This document shows positions 37,955-47,437 of a stretch of DNA of 64,000 bases, one piece after another (positions within the stretch are counted from its first letter, which is position 1; every line of letters starts with the position of its first letter). The notes beneath the pieces were generated by a model that saw only the letters and a program-made list of their open reading frames with translations, was not told the DNA's origin and made no database searches. The stretch comes from Alphaproteobacteria bacterium (lineage in GTDB: Bacteria; Pseudomonadota; Alphaproteobacteria; Micavibrionales; Micavibrionaceae). The stretch is taken from NCBI GenBank assembly GCA_020442385.1, contig JAGRKE010000006.1:62001-126000 (forward strand), written 5' to 3'. The translations under genes and the position numbers were made by a program.

Positions 37955-39592
37955 ATGCCCGAATCTATACGCTCTGATCGCGAAAACATGGAATATGATG
38001 TGGTAATCGTCGGCGCCGGCCCTTCCGGTTTGGCGTGCGCCATACGCCTCAAGCAAATCAATCCCGACATCAATGTCTGTATTTTAGAAAAAGGCTCGGA
38101 AGTCGGCGCGCACTTACTCTCGGGCGCGGTATTTGAGACACGCGCACTGGATGAACTGATTCCCGATTGGAAAGAAAAAGGTGCGCCGCTCAACACGCCA
38201 GCGACCAAAGACAAGTTTTTATTCTTAACAAAATCCGGCGGCTTTGCCCTGCCCACGCCGCCGCAAATGCATAACAAGGGCAATTACATTATCTCTTTGG
38301 GGATGCTGGCACGCTGGCTGGCTGAACAAGCCGAGGGCTTGGGCGTTGAGATTTTTCCCGGCTTTGCCGCCGCTGAAGTTCTTTATAACGAATCCGGCGC
38401 AGTTATTGGTGTGGCTACGGGCGATATGGGCCTTGATGAGCACGGCAACAAGACCGAGGCTTTTGAGCCGGGCATGGAGCTGCATGCCCGCCAAACCGTG
38501 TTTGCAGAAGGCTGCCGCGGCTCGCTCGCCAAAACCCTGATCAAAAAATTCAATCTGGATGAAAATAGCGATCCGCAAACCTATGGCATCGGCATTAAGG
38601 AGTTGTGGGAAATCGACCCGGCCAAGCATGATACGGGCGCGACGCTTCACACCGTCGGCTGGCCGATGGATAGCAAGACCTATGGCGGGTCGTGGCTGTA
38701 TCACCTTGAGGACAATATGGTCTCAATCGGTTTTGTGATCGGACTGGATTACCAAAACCCCTTCCTCTCACCCTTTGATGAGATGCAGCGCTTTAAGCTT
38801 CATCCGAAAATTAAACCTCTGCTGGAGGGTGGTCGCCGCGTTGCCTATGGCGCACGGGCCTTGGTTGAGGGCGGTTTCCAATCCATCCCAAAACTTACCT
38901 TCCCCGGCGGGATTCTGATCGGCGATACGGCCGGGTTTTTGAACGTTCCCAAGATCAAGGGCAACCACACCGCTATGAAATCAGGCATGGTCGCCGCCGA
39001 GAGCATTAATACCCATCTGCAAAACACGCAGGATTTTGGAAGTGAATGCGCCGCCTATCAGAGCAACATGGAAAATTCATGGGTTTGGAGCGAGCTTAAA
39101 AAAGTGCGCAATATCCGCCCCGGCTTTCATAAAGGACTGTGGTTTGGCCTCCTCAATGCAGCTTTTGAGACATTGACGCAAGGACGCGCACCTTGGACGC
39201 TTAAAAATCATGCCGACCATACGCAACTTAAAAAAGCGGCTCAATCTATACAAATCGTTTATCCGAAGCCTGATGGCGAGATTACATTCGATAAATTAAC
39301 CTCAGTACAGCTTTCAAACACCAACCATGCAGAAAATCAGCCTTGCCATTTGCAGTTAAAAGACCCATCTATACCCGTAAGTGTAAATGTGCCCGAATAC
39401 GCCGAACCGGCGCAAAGATACTGCCCTGCTGGGGTTTATGAAATTGTTAATATTGATGCGGGACAATTGAAACTGCAGATAAATTCGCAAAATTGTGTGC
39501 ATTGTAAGACGTGCGATATCAAAGATCCGTCACAAAATATCAATTGGGTTGTACCTCAAGGCGGCGACGGGCCGAATTATCCGAACATGTAA
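37955..39592 (+). CDS. Electron transfer flavoprotein-ubiquinone oxidoreductase
   Basis: 545 residues. N-terminal FAD site 'VVIVGAGPSGLACAI', a central ubiquinone-binding region, and a C-terminal 4Fe-4S motif 'NCVHCKTCDIKDP' completed by the cysteine in 'RYCPAGVYE'. It takes electrons from ETF (fatty-acid and amino-acid oxidation) to ubiquinone at the inner membrane. No etfAB in the window. The start 'MPESIRSDRENMEYD' fits the family. Confidence 0.95.
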   Translation: MPESIRSDRENMEYDVVIVGAGPSGLACAIRLKQINPDINVCILEKGSEVGAHLLSGAVFETRALDELIPDWKEKGAPLNTPATKDKFLFLTKSGGFALPTPPQMHNKGNYIISLGMLARWLAEQAEGLGVEIFPGFAAAEVLYNESGAVIGVATGDMGLDEHGNKTEAFEPGMELHARQTVFAEGCRGSLAKTLIKKFNLDENSDPQTYGIGIKELWEIDPAKHDTGATLHTVGWPMDSKTYGGSWLYHLEDNMVSIGFVIGLDYQNPFLSPFDEMQRFKLHPKIKPLLEGGRRVAYGARALVEGGFQSIPKLTFPGGILIGDTAGFLNVPKIKGNHTAMKSGMVAAESINTHLQNTQDFGSECAAYQSNMENSWVWSELKKVRNIRPGFHKGLWFGLLNAAFETLTQGRAPWTLKNHADHTQLKKAAQSIQIVYPKPDGEITFDKLTSVQLSNTNHAENQPCHLQLKDPSIPVSVNVPEYAEPAQRYCPAGVYEIVNIDAGQLKLQINSQNCVHCKTCDIKDPSQNINWVVPQGGDGPNYPNM

Positions 39593-39622
39593 GTGCGCAC
39601 CATTGAAGGAGCTCTATAAGCT

Positions 39623-41398
39623 GTGAAAGATTTTCTAACCTTTATCGTATCCTGTATTTTAGGCGCCTGCCCGGCCGGCGATGCGCCGAATGATAAGAAC
39701 GCCGTCCCCGGCGAACTCTCTTCCATTCAAACGAGAGCGGGTGAGAACGGTGAAGAGTTCATCATTCAAAACTATGCACCCAAAAGTCTGTCGGGCGATT
39801 ATCTGGCCAGCCAGTTCGCGCAGCGTCATCACGATTGGGGCAATGCCCTCAAATTCATGGACCCGCTGCTCGAAGCCACGCCAGACGATACACAGCTGAT
39901 TAACAAGGCCATGGTTCTTGCGATGGGTTCGGGCGAAACCGAGACCGCGATCGCGCTGGCGCATAAATTACTGGGAATAGAGGGCGAGCAGGAAAATTCA
40001 CTTGCGCTGCTGTTTGTTGCGCTGGAGCATTTCAAAAACAAAGATTACCAAACCGCGCTGAGTTTCATTGAAGCCATGCCGGAAGGCAGTCTGTCCGATT
40101 TCATCCTGCCGCTGCTGGAAAGCTGGGCACAAGCAGCATTGGGTAAGCATGACACGCAAAATCTTGGCGGCAACACCATCCATATTCATCATGCGATTTT
40201 AATCGCGGCCTATCTGGGTGAAACCGATAATATCGAAGGTTTGCTGCAACAATCGCTGGGCGCATCGGGCCTGTCGCTACAGGATCTGGAACGCATCGCC
40301 GATTCTTACGCCTATATCGGCAAAACCGAAATCGCGCTTGAGCTTTACACCAAGCTGTTTGAAGAATGGCCGGAGAACCGCCCGCTGGCGCATAAGATCG
40401 ACAGCCTGAAAAACGGCGAGGCAATTTCCTATATCGAAGGCGTAGACAGCCCCGAAGAGGGGGTGGCCAGCGCCCTGTACGACACAGCGCGCCTGCTATT
40501 TCAGGAACAAAGTGATGAGAGCGCCCGCGTCTTCGCGCACATGGCGCTGTATCTGAACCCCGATTTGCCGGATGCACAGCTTTTGCTCGGCTATATCACC
40601 GCGCGCAACAATCAGCTGGAAGAGGCCATCCATTATTACCAAGCCGTCCAGCCGGATGATGAAAAATATGAAGAGTCGCGGCGTATGGCAGCCGACCTGC
40701 TGGAGAGCGCGCAGCATATTGATGATGCGATTAGTGAGCTTGATGATCTTGTGAAAAACTACGGCGATCTTGAAGCCCTAATCCAGATTGGTGACATTCA
40801 CCGCCGCAGCGAGAATTTTGACAAGGCTGTATCCACCTATAACAAAGCCGCACAAAAACTCGGCTCGACCATTCCGCGTGAATATTGGCAGCTTTATTAT
40901 GTGCGCGGCATGTCCTATGAGCGCCTTGGCGAATGGGATAAGGCCGAAGCGGATTTAACAACCGCGCTGGAGTACCAGCCTGAAAACCCGCTGATTTTGA
41001 ATTATCTGGGCTATGCCTGGGCTGATCAGGGCGTGCATTTGCAAAAGTCTTTAGAGCTGATCCGTAAGGCTGCTGCTTTGCGCCCAACCGATGGGTATAT
41101 TATCGACTCGCTCGGCTGGGTTTTGTATCGCATGGGCCAGTACCCGGAAGCCGTACCGCATCTGGAAAAGGCCGTTGAGCTTTTGCCCTATGACCCGGTG
41201 ATCAACGACCATCTCGGCGACGCGTACTGGCAAGTTGGCCGCAAGCTGGAGGCGCGCTTTCAGTGGGTACGCGCGCAAAACCATTCCGAAGACGAAGACT
41301 TTGTCAAAGACGTCCAAGCCAAACTTGATGACGGGTTATCTGAAAACCACGATATGGTCAAAGAAGCAAAAACCCAAGCGCATGACGGAAAAATCTAG
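39623..41398 (+). CDS. TPR repeat protein, probable lipoprotein
   Basis: 591 residues from a GTG with GAAGGA 12 bases upstream. The short hydrophobic start ends in 'LGAC' (about residue 16), a possible lipobox. The rest is TPR-like helical repeats along the whole length, clearest at about 290-520 ('AEADLTTALEYQPENPLILNYLGYAWADQG'). Such proteins sit between ETF-QO and ispE in many alphaproteobacteria. Role unknown; periplasmic protein-protein contact is likely. Confidence 0.82.
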   Translation: MKDFLTFIVSCILGACPAGDAPNDKNAVPGELSSIQTRAGENGEEFIIQNYAPKSLSGDYLASQFAQRHHDWGNALKFMDPLLEATPDDTQLINKAMVLAMGSGETETAIALAHKLLGIEGEQENSLALLFVALEHFKNKDYQTALSFIEAMPEGSLSDFILPLLESWAQAALGKHDTQNLGGNTIHIHHAILIAAYLGETDNIEGLLQQSLGASGLSLQDLERIADSYAYIGKTEIALELYTKLFEEWPENRPLAHKIDSLKNGEAISYIEGVDSPEEGVASALYDTARLLFQEQSDESARVFAHMALYLNPDLPDAQLLLGYITARNNQLEEAIHYYQAVQPDDEKYEESRRMAADLLESAQHIDDAISELDDLVKNYGDLEALIQIGDIHRRSENFDKAVSTYNKAAQKLGSTIPREYWQLYYVRGMSYERLGEWDKAEADLTTALEYQPENPLILNYLGYAWADQGVHLQKSLELIRKAAALRPTDGYIIDSLGWVLYRMGQYPEAVPHLEKAVELLPYDPVINDHLGDAYWQVGRKLEARFQWVRAQNHSEDEDFVKDVQAKLDDGLSENHDMVKEAKTQAHDGKI

Positions 41399-41410
41399 TA
41401 TCCTTTTTTC

Positions 41411-42319
41411 ATGAGCTCGACTCGCACAAAAACACTCACCATTTTCGCCCCCGCCAAGATCAATTTGTATCTGCATGTGACCGGGCGTTTGGATAACGGC
41501 TATCACAGCCTTGATTCTCTAGTCGCTTTCGCCGATATCGGCGACCAGCTGCGCATAGAACCGGCGCAGGATTTCGAATTCGAGATTAACGGCCCCTACG
41601 CCCGCATGCTCGGCCCGAAGGAACAAGATGCCAGTCCGCATTCGGGAAATCTGGTCGTGCAGGCCGCATGGGCCTTAGCGCGCGCGGCGCAAAAAGTCCC
41701 AAATGTGAAGGCCACCCTGACCAAAAACCTGCCCATTGCTTCGGGCCTTGGCGGTGGCTCTTCCGATGCGGCGGCCATGCTCTGGGGCTTGCTGGAGTGG
41801 TGGGAGCTTTCAACGCAGGCCCATTACCTGCCCGGCCTGATGGCGCGCATTGGCGCGGATATTCCTGTGTGCCTGCCGTGCAAGCCGGCGCGCATGCGCG
41901 GAATTGGCGACATTCTTGACCCCGCCCCACCCATGGGCGAAGCGCCGATTGTGCTGGTCAATCCAGCAAAAGCCTGCCTGACGGCTGATGTTTTCCGGCA
42001 TTATTCAGGCACGTATAAAGAGCCGCACACCCTGCCTGACAGCTTGCTTGATTTCAAAAACCTGATCGCGTTTCTCAAAACGCAAGAAAATGATTTATAT
42101 GAACCCGCCTGCGCGGTCGTGCCGGAAATCCGCAATGTTATGAACGCGCTTGAAGCCCAAAAGGGCTGCGCGCTGGCACGCCTATCCGGATCGGGCGCAA
42201 CCTGTTTTGGCCTGTTTGAAGATGAAGCAAACGCGCAAGACGCAGCGCGCAGCATCGCTGAAGAAAACCCTGACTGGTGGGTAAAGGTGGGCTGGCTCAA
42301 CCGGCCAGAGCGCTATTGA
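41411..42319 (+). CDS. ispE: 4-diphosphocytidyl-2-C-methyl-D-erythritol kinase
   Basis: 302 residues of the GHMP kinase family. 'FAPAKINLYLHVTGR' at the start and the ATP loop 'PIASGLGGGSSDAAA' near residue 106 are diagnostic, with 'ARLSGSGATCFGLF' near 260. IspE phosphorylates CDP-ME in the MEP isoprenoid pathway. It follows the TPR gene by 12 bases and converges on the next gene with one base between stops. Confidence 0.96.
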   Translation: MSSTRTKTLTIFAPAKINLYLHVTGRLDNGYHSLDSLVAFADIGDQLRIEPAQDFEFEINGPYARMLGPKEQDASPHSGNLVVQAAWALARAAQKVPNVKATLTKNLPIASGLGGGSSDAAAMLWGLLEWWELSTQAHYLPGLMARIGADIPVCLPCKPARMRGIGDILDPAPPMGEAPIVLVNPAKACLTADVFRHYSGTYKEPHTLPDSLLDFKNLIAFLKTQENDLYEPACAVVPEIRNVMNALEAQKGCALARLSGSGATCFGLFEDEANAQDAARSIAEENPDWWVKVGWLNRPERY

Positions 42320-42320
42320 T

Positions 42321-44576
42321 TTACTGAAAGCGTATTTCTTGGTCTGCATCCGCGCTGAGCATGTGACTCAAAAGCTCTGCGGAGGCTTCACCATTCACCG
42401 GCAAACCGTTTTTGCTCTGATAGGAGCGAATCGCATCACTAGTTAGCGGGCCTTGAACGCCGTCTGCTGGACCGGGATACAAACCAATACGCATCAGCTG
42501 TTCCTGAATTTGTGCCAGTGTGATTTTGGCAAATTCTTCTTCTGTGCTCTCCAGCATAATGTCTGCACTTGCTGGCTCGGCTTGATTGATCGCTTCTGTT
42601 GTATCCTGAGGCACAGACACAGGTGTTTTAACAACACTCACAGGCAGTTCTTTGGCTTGCGGCGCGGCGCTTTCTTTTGAAGATTGCATGCCTTCAACCA
42701 AACGGTTTACATCCTCGATTTTGATATTCAGCGCCTTGGCGAGCTGCTCCAGCGCAGCTTTCGCTTCCGGGCTGCCTTGATCGGCCGCGCGCTTGTACCA
42801 CAGCAATGCCTGATCCGGCTGTGGTGTTCCCATCAGGCCGTTCTCATAAATCAGCCCCAGATTATAAGCGGCCTCCATCACGCCGCCATTGGCTGCCGCT
42901 TCGAAATTCTCAGCCGCTTTTTGCGGGGAATAGGTCACACCGATCCCCTCAATATAAGCAATACCCAGATTATATTGCGCTTCGGGGTGGCCCAACTTTG
43001 AAGCTTGATTGTACCAGTAAATGGCTTCGTTCATATTCGGCTTTACGCCCAGCCCTTGATGATACAAAACACCGAGATTATAGCGCGCGTTGGCAATACC
43101 CTGATCAGCCGCCTTACGAAACCAGAAGGCCGCACGGGCATAATCGCGAGGAACGCCGGCATGCCCGGCCGTATAAATTGCCGCCAAATCGTGCTGCGCC
43201 TCGGGAGAGCCTGCGAAAGCTTGTTCTTCAACCTGCTTGATGACATCAGGCAAAGACGCATCGGGCTGTATCTCGCCTGTTTTGGAAACGGGTGTATATT
43301 TTTCAGGATCGAAAGCAGGTTTGGCCGGCTCTTGCGTTTGAAGCGCCGCCGGGGTTTGCGGCGTTCCTGGCTCAATATCGTTAAGCGCTGTCGCCACCGC
43401 GTCGGGATTTGTCTCCAGTAATTGCGCGAGGGCCTGATCGTCTTCAACGCTTATCGTGCCGATATCATCGAGCGCCTGCAGCGCCAAATTATCCTGCACC
43501 ATGCCTGCGGCGGCAGGCGTGCTTTCAGCTTGAGAAAAGGCGCTTGTGTCACGCTCAACATCCCAGTTTTGGGCTTGTTGCTGCGCGGGCCGTTCGATCT
43601 GTGTTGTCTGCGCGAACGGCGCAGGCGCGGCCACCTGAGTATCCGCCGGGCTGTTCATCTCGCTTAAAAACCAACCCGTGACAACCGCACCCACCAGCAA
43701 AGCCCCGGCGGCGGCCATCTGTATATATTTGCGGCGCGCATCAGCAGCCTCAATCTGCTCAGCAGCAATGACCGGGGCAGTCTCAATGTGCGCAGGCTCT
43801 TGGTTTTGACGCAGCAACGCCTGCCCCAAGGTTTCATCGGACTTCAGACCATCCGCCTGATCGGTCAGCAGCACCATCGCCTTAGCATTCAGCGCATCAC
43901 GCGTTTGAATTACGGTTTCTTCGATACGCTCAATCTTGCGCATAAAACGCGCGCGATCTTCGGCCACCTTGTCAATTTGACGCAGCATTTTGGCCTGCTG
44001 GGAGATTGTATCCTCCAGCTGAGAGCTTAAATCATCTTGCTTATGCTCCGCCTCTTTTAAGCGTTTGAGCATTTCGGCATAACTGGCCGTGCTGCGCGCC
44101 ATTTTCTGCGCCTGGTCCTGCTGCATTTTTTGCAGTGAATTTGTCGTGCGGTTGGCGCGCTCAGCCTTGTCCTCAACCTCAATCAAAAGCTTGCGTGTCT
44201 CTGCCATTTCCTTGAGCGTCTCGCGCATCAGCGCCTCGGTGCGCTGAATAGAGGGCGTGCTCGCCCCAGATTTTGCACCGCCTTCAGTCAGAATTTTTTC
44301 GAGCTTGGCGTAGGATTGTTCGTTCTTTTGGGATTTGTCTTCCAGCGCCTCAATAACTTCGCGGTAGGCCTCAAGCTGTTTACGCATGAAATTGCGCTCA
44401 GCCTGCGTGGATTTTAAGCGCTCATTCAAACTCTTAAGCAACGCCAAAATCTGCAGTTGATTATGGCCGCCAGCCAGGGCTTCATCTAATTTTCGGGGTT
44501 GCGCGGTGGTGTCTGCGGGACTGTCATTATCGCCTTGAAAAAAGACGCGCCCGTCACTTGTTCTTTTGAATCCCAT
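42321..44576 (-). CDS. PodJ-like polarity protein (coiled coil, TM, Sel1, PG-binding)
   Basis: 751 residues. Cytoplasmic coiled coils (about 40-245), one membrane helix (284-304), an acidic/proline linker, four Sel1 repeats in the periplasm (about 450-605, e.g. 'ARYNLGVLYHQGLGV', 'AQYNLGIAYIEGIGV'), and a C-terminal peptidoglycan-binding module (about 685-740, 'LMRIGLYPGPADGVQGPLT'). This order matches PodJ, the Caulobacter polar organiser that recruits PleC and pilus/holdfast factors, though it is shorter than the 974-residue Caulobacter protein. Its presence near divK-pleD fits a polarity programme. Sequence identity to PodJ cannot be judged here. Confidence 0.75.
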   Translation of the reverse strand: MGFKRTSDGRVFFQGDNDSPADTTAQPRKLDEALAGGHNQLQILALLKSLNERLKSTQAERNFMRKQLEAYREVIEALEDKSQKNEQSYAKLEKILTEGGAKSGASTPSIQRTEALMRETLKEMAETRKLLIEVEDKAERANRTTNSLQKMQQDQAQKMARSTASYAEMLKRLKEAEHKQDDLSSQLEDTISQQAKMLRQIDKVAEDRARFMRKIERIEETVIQTRDALNAKAMVLLTDQADGLKSDETLGQALLRQNQEPAHIETAPVIAAEQIEAADARRKYIQMAAAGALLVGAVVTGWFLSEMNSPADTQVAAPAPFAQTTQIERPAQQQAQNWDVERDTSAFSQAESTPAAAGMVQDNLALQALDDIGTISVEDDQALAQLLETNPDAVATALNDIEPGTPQTPAALQTQEPAKPAFDPEKYTPVSKTGEIQPDASLPDVIKQVEEQAFAGSPEAQHDLAAIYTAGHAGVPRDYARAAFWFRKAADQGIANARYNLGVLYHQGLGVKPNMNEAIYWYNQASKLGHPEAQYNLGIAYIEGIGVTYSPQKAAENFEAAANGGVMEAAYNLGLIYENGLMGTPQPDQALLWYKRAADQGSPEAKAALEQLAKALNIKIEDVNRLVEGMQSSKESAAPQAKELPVSVVKTPVSVPQDTTEAINQAEPASADIMLESTEEEFAKITLAQIQEQLMRIGLYPGPADGVQGPLTSDAIRSYQSKNGLPVNGEASAELLSHMLSADADQEIRFQ

Positions 44577-44703
44577 TGTGGAATCGCTCCGTTACTCATT
44601 CATTTTTTAGTTATGAATCAGACTATAGCGAATTTTGTAAAATCACGTCAAAAAAAATCCGCGTCTGCAAGCAGACGGTCCACAGCTCTATCGCTCGTAA
44701 AAT

Positions 44704-47097
44704 CTATGATTTTGCCTGATCAGGTAAAAGACGGCTCACCAGCGGCTGGAGCTGATCTTCATAGCGGCGCCACTTCTCAACCGAAGTTTTGTAAACCGGC
44801 TTGGTGACCTGTGCCTTACTGGCCGTCAGAACCGCCCGCTTTTGCTTATGCGGCTCAAGGCAGGCATCATCCCACTCCAGCCCGACAAAATCGATCAGTT
44901 TGCGAGCTTGTTCTTCGAAATTGCCGACGGTGTCCTCATAGTCAATTTCGAGAAACTCTCCGGGCATAACATCGCGCCAATATTGCATCATACCTAAATA
45001 GCGCTGATATTGCTCGGCTAGATCTTCCAAATTATAAGACCAGTGCTGGCCGCGAGCAAAATTCTGCTTATAGCATGACAAACACGTATCAATCGGGTTA
45101 CGGCGGCAATGGATAATTTTCGCATTGGGCAAAATCGATTTTATAAAGCCGATATACATGTAGTTGGCTGGCATTTTATCGGTCACACGTTTGGCCTTTC
45201 CGGTCAAATCGCGCTCTTTCAAAAGGCGCACATATTCCTCGCCCAAACTGGCAACGGTGGCTTCCTGATCGCGCTGGACAATCTTGTAGACTTGACCCAA
45301 ATCGGGCAATTCACCGGCCCCAAACACCTCCGGGTGAGACGATATAATTTGCTCGGTCAGGGTTGTGCCTGATCGAGGCATACCGACAATAAAGACAGGC
45401 ATATCGGACTCATAGCCCTGCCCCTTCATCTGCTCAATAAATTCGGGCGTATATTTGTTTTTAATGACCTCGTGGAAATCAATATCACGCCATCTCAGGT
45501 TCGGCAGGCGCGCATGTTTCAAATCATTCGCCTTTTTGAGATGTTTAAACGCCTTATCATAGTCCTTCATTTGCTCGTAGGCTTCAGACATTGAGAAATG
45601 ATAGACGCTCTCGACCTGCGCGCCAAAACGCTCTGCAGTATCTTCGAGTGCTTTCATATCCTGGAAATCAGGATCATCTTCAGAGGTAAAGCGCTTCAGA
45701 CTAACCAATGTCGAATAGGTCGCTGGAATTTTCTTGGTTTTTGCCAAAATATCACGGACCAGCTTCTCCGCCTCTTCATTACGGTTTAGCGAAATAAGCA
45801 TCTCGGCCTTATATTGCATGGCCATCACCCAGCCGGGCTGTAGCTGCAGGGCCTTATCAAAATATTTAATCCCTTCAGCCACATCCGTACCAACATAGCA
45901 AATCAATCCTTTGCGCACCCACAGCGCCGCCATATCCGGGCTCATTTCAATAGCCTTATCAATAGCCTCCATCGCGCCTTCGAAATTATTCATCTTTTCA
46001 CGAATTTCCGAGAGCTTCATAAAAGCCCGCGCGGAATCCGGCTCGTGCTTAAGCGCCTCTTGCATCGCGGCTTCGCTGTCATCATATTGCTCAAGCTTGA
46101 GCAAGACATCGGCAAGATCAAGATAGGAATCGGCGCGCGTAGGATCGAGGTGAATAGCTTTTTGCGCAGCCATGTGCGCCTGCTCATATTCAGCCATCTC
46201 GCACAAGCCCTTACTGAGCGGACTATAAGCTTCAATAAAATCTTCCTTGAAGGCCACCGCATAACGCGCCGCAACGATCGCATCGTAATAGCGGTCGTTA
46301 TCGCCATAAGCCACCGCGAGGTTGTAATGCGCCTCATGGTAATTCGGTTTTTCTTCTGTGGCTTTTTTATACAACTCAATCGCTTCATCCACCTTGCCCA
46401 AATCGCGCAAGGCATTGGCCAGATTATTCAGTGCTTCAGGACTTTTCGGGGCAAGCTCAACGGCTTTTTGACATTTCTCTTTGGATTCCTTCAGATTGCC
46501 CATCTCGCGCAGGGTGTTTCCCCAATTGATCCAGATCATCGGCTCTTCAGGGTTTTTCTGCGCCGCTTCTTCCCAAATATCGAGCGATTCTTCGAATTTA
46601 ACCTGCTTCGCCAAAATCATGCCCAGATTATTCAGCGCAACCAAATCATTCGGGGCATTTTCGAGAATTTTACGTGAAACTTTCTCCGCGCCCTTATAAT
46701 CACCGATTCCCCATAGAGCATTGCTTTTATTGTTCAGCGCATCGCGGTAATTCGGGTCAATCTCCAACGCCTTATCATACATCTCCAGCGCTTTTTCATG
46801 ATCCCCTAAACGGGCCAAAACCCCACCATAATTGTTCAAACAATGCGCGTTTTCCGGCTCTGTATTCACCGCAATTTCAAGATATTCCTTCGCCCCCTTA
46901 AAATCACCTGACTGATAAAGCAAAACTCCTAAAAACTGGGTTGTCGGAAAATGATCGGGAACCGCTTTCAAAATATCCCTGTATGTACGCTCCGCGAGGA
47001 TATAATTTCCCTGCTGATGGTGGCCTTGAGCGAGTTTTAGGGCCTCTTCAAGGGGGACTTCCTGCTGTTCTTCGGTTTGTGCTTGGGAGGATGACAT
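44704..47097 (-). CDS. TPR-sulfotransferase fusion
   Basis: 797 residues. About a dozen TPR repeats (about 15-480, with clear 'AHCLNNYGGVLARLGDHEKALEMYDKAL'-type units), a linker, then a PAPS-dependent sulfotransferase domain (about 565-775). The 5'-phosphosulfate loop is 'VGMPRSGTTLTEQI' and the 3'-phosphate loop is 'CRRNPIDTCLSCY'. No signal peptide, so it acts in the cytoplasm on a bound substrate; TPR-sulfotransferases are thought to modify proteins or glycans. It is divergent from the first DUF4402 gene. PAPS could come from the cysD-cysNC genes at 58-60 kb. Confidence 0.88.
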   Translation of the reverse strand: MSSSQAQTEEQQEVPLEEALKLAQGHHQQGNYILAERTYRDILKAVPDHFPTTQFLGVLLYQSGDFKGAKEYLEIAVNTEPENAHCLNNYGGVLARLGDHEKALEMYDKALEIDPNYRDALNNKSNALWGIGDYKGAEKVSRKILENAPNDLVALNNLGMILAKQVKFEESLDIWEEAAQKNPEEPMIWINWGNTLREMGNLKESKEKCQKAVELAPKSPEALNNLANALRDLGKVDEAIELYKKATEEKPNYHEAHYNLAVAYGDNDRYYDAIVAARYAVAFKEDFIEAYSPLSKGLCEMAEYEQAHMAAQKAIHLDPTRADSYLDLADVLLKLEQYDDSEAAMQEALKHEPDSARAFMKLSEIREKMNNFEGAMEAIDKAIEMSPDMAALWVRKGLICYVGTDVAEGIKYFDKALQLQPGWVMAMQYKAEMLISLNRNEEAEKLVRDILAKTKKIPATYSTLVSLKRFTSEDDPDFQDMKALEDTAERFGAQVESVYHFSMSEAYEQMKDYDKAFKHLKKANDLKHARLPNLRWRDIDFHEVIKNKYTPEFIEQMKGQGYESDMPVFIVGMPRSGTTLTEQIISSHPEVFGAGELPDLGQVYKIVQRDQEATVASLGEEYVRLLKERDLTGKAKRVTDKMPANYMYIGFIKSILPNAKIIHCRRNPIDTCLSCYKQNFARGQHWSYNLEDLAEQYQRYLGMMQYWRDVMPGEFLEIDYEDTVGNFEEQARKLIDFVGLEWDDACLEPHKQKRAVLTASKAQVTKPVYKTSVEKWRRYEDQLQPLVSRLLPDQAKS

Positions 47098-47181
47098 TTA
47101 GAAAGATTCTCCAAAAGTTTGTGATAAAATGATTTTTTCCTTGCGATGCCCCATAATATGTAGCCTATTTAGAGGAGTAAA

Positions 47182-47200
47182 TAAGTTTTTTGAAAACTTA
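47182..47200. repeat. Operator-like palindrome overlapping -35
   Basis: TAAGTTTT-TTG-AAAACTTA, a perfect 8+3+8 inverted repeat. The same arms (TAAGTTT / AAACTTA) return 64-96 bases downstream in the first leader hairpin, giving four copies of one half-site. Confidence 0.5.
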
Positions 47201-47263
47201 GATGGCGTTTAAATAAAAATTAACTAAAGAGTTGTATTCTGAAAGGACTAAGCGTCATCATCA

Positions 47264-47376
47264 ATAAGTTTGGCAAGCGTACTCGGTCAAACTTATGGGC
47301 TTTTAAAAGCCCTACAAGTGTGTTACCTTGCGATGGTGAGGTTTATGTACTTGAGACGCAAAAAGGATATTTGCGT
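47264..47376 (+). ncRNA. Structured 5' leader of DUF4402 gene (four hairpins)
   Basis: Four inverted repeats in a row: ATAAGTTTG-(15)-CAAACTTAT (47264-47296); GGGCTT-TTAA-AAGCCC (47297-47312); ACCTTGC-GATG-GTGAGGT (47325-47342, two G-T pairs); ACGCAAA-(7)-TTTGCGT (47356-47376). They fill the leader before the DUF4402 start. None of the riboswitch classes I know is recognised. It could be a cis-regulatory RNA, a stability element or a set of operators. Confidence 0.45.
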
Positions 47377-47437
47377 TATGCCAACTGCGTTAATTTATTA
47401 AGTTAATGCCAAATCTAGGAAAGGAAGGAACTTGGCC

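Larger units (their letters stand above)
47098..47437. promoter_or_regulatory. 340-base divergent control region
   Basis: No gene is seen. It separates the TPR-sulfotransferase (left) from the first DUF4402 gene (right). It contains a possible promoter for the right gene (TTGAAA at 47190, 18-base spacer, TAAAAA at 47214), an operator-like palindrome at 47182-47200, and a chain of hairpins at 47264-47376. The ribosome site AAGGAAGG at 47421-47428 precedes the DUF4402 ATG. Confidence 0.55.

Noticed and set aside
37903..38283. Upstream extension of the UDG frame (127 extra residues)
   Set aside because: It is antisense to the start of ETF-QO and has no UDG-like sequence; the ATG at 37902 fits the family.
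47264..47376. c-di-GMP (GEMM) riboswitch
   Set aside because: GACGCAAA-like and CAAAC-like segments occur, but their spacing (about 66 bases) and the surrounding stems do not fit the GEMM consensus.
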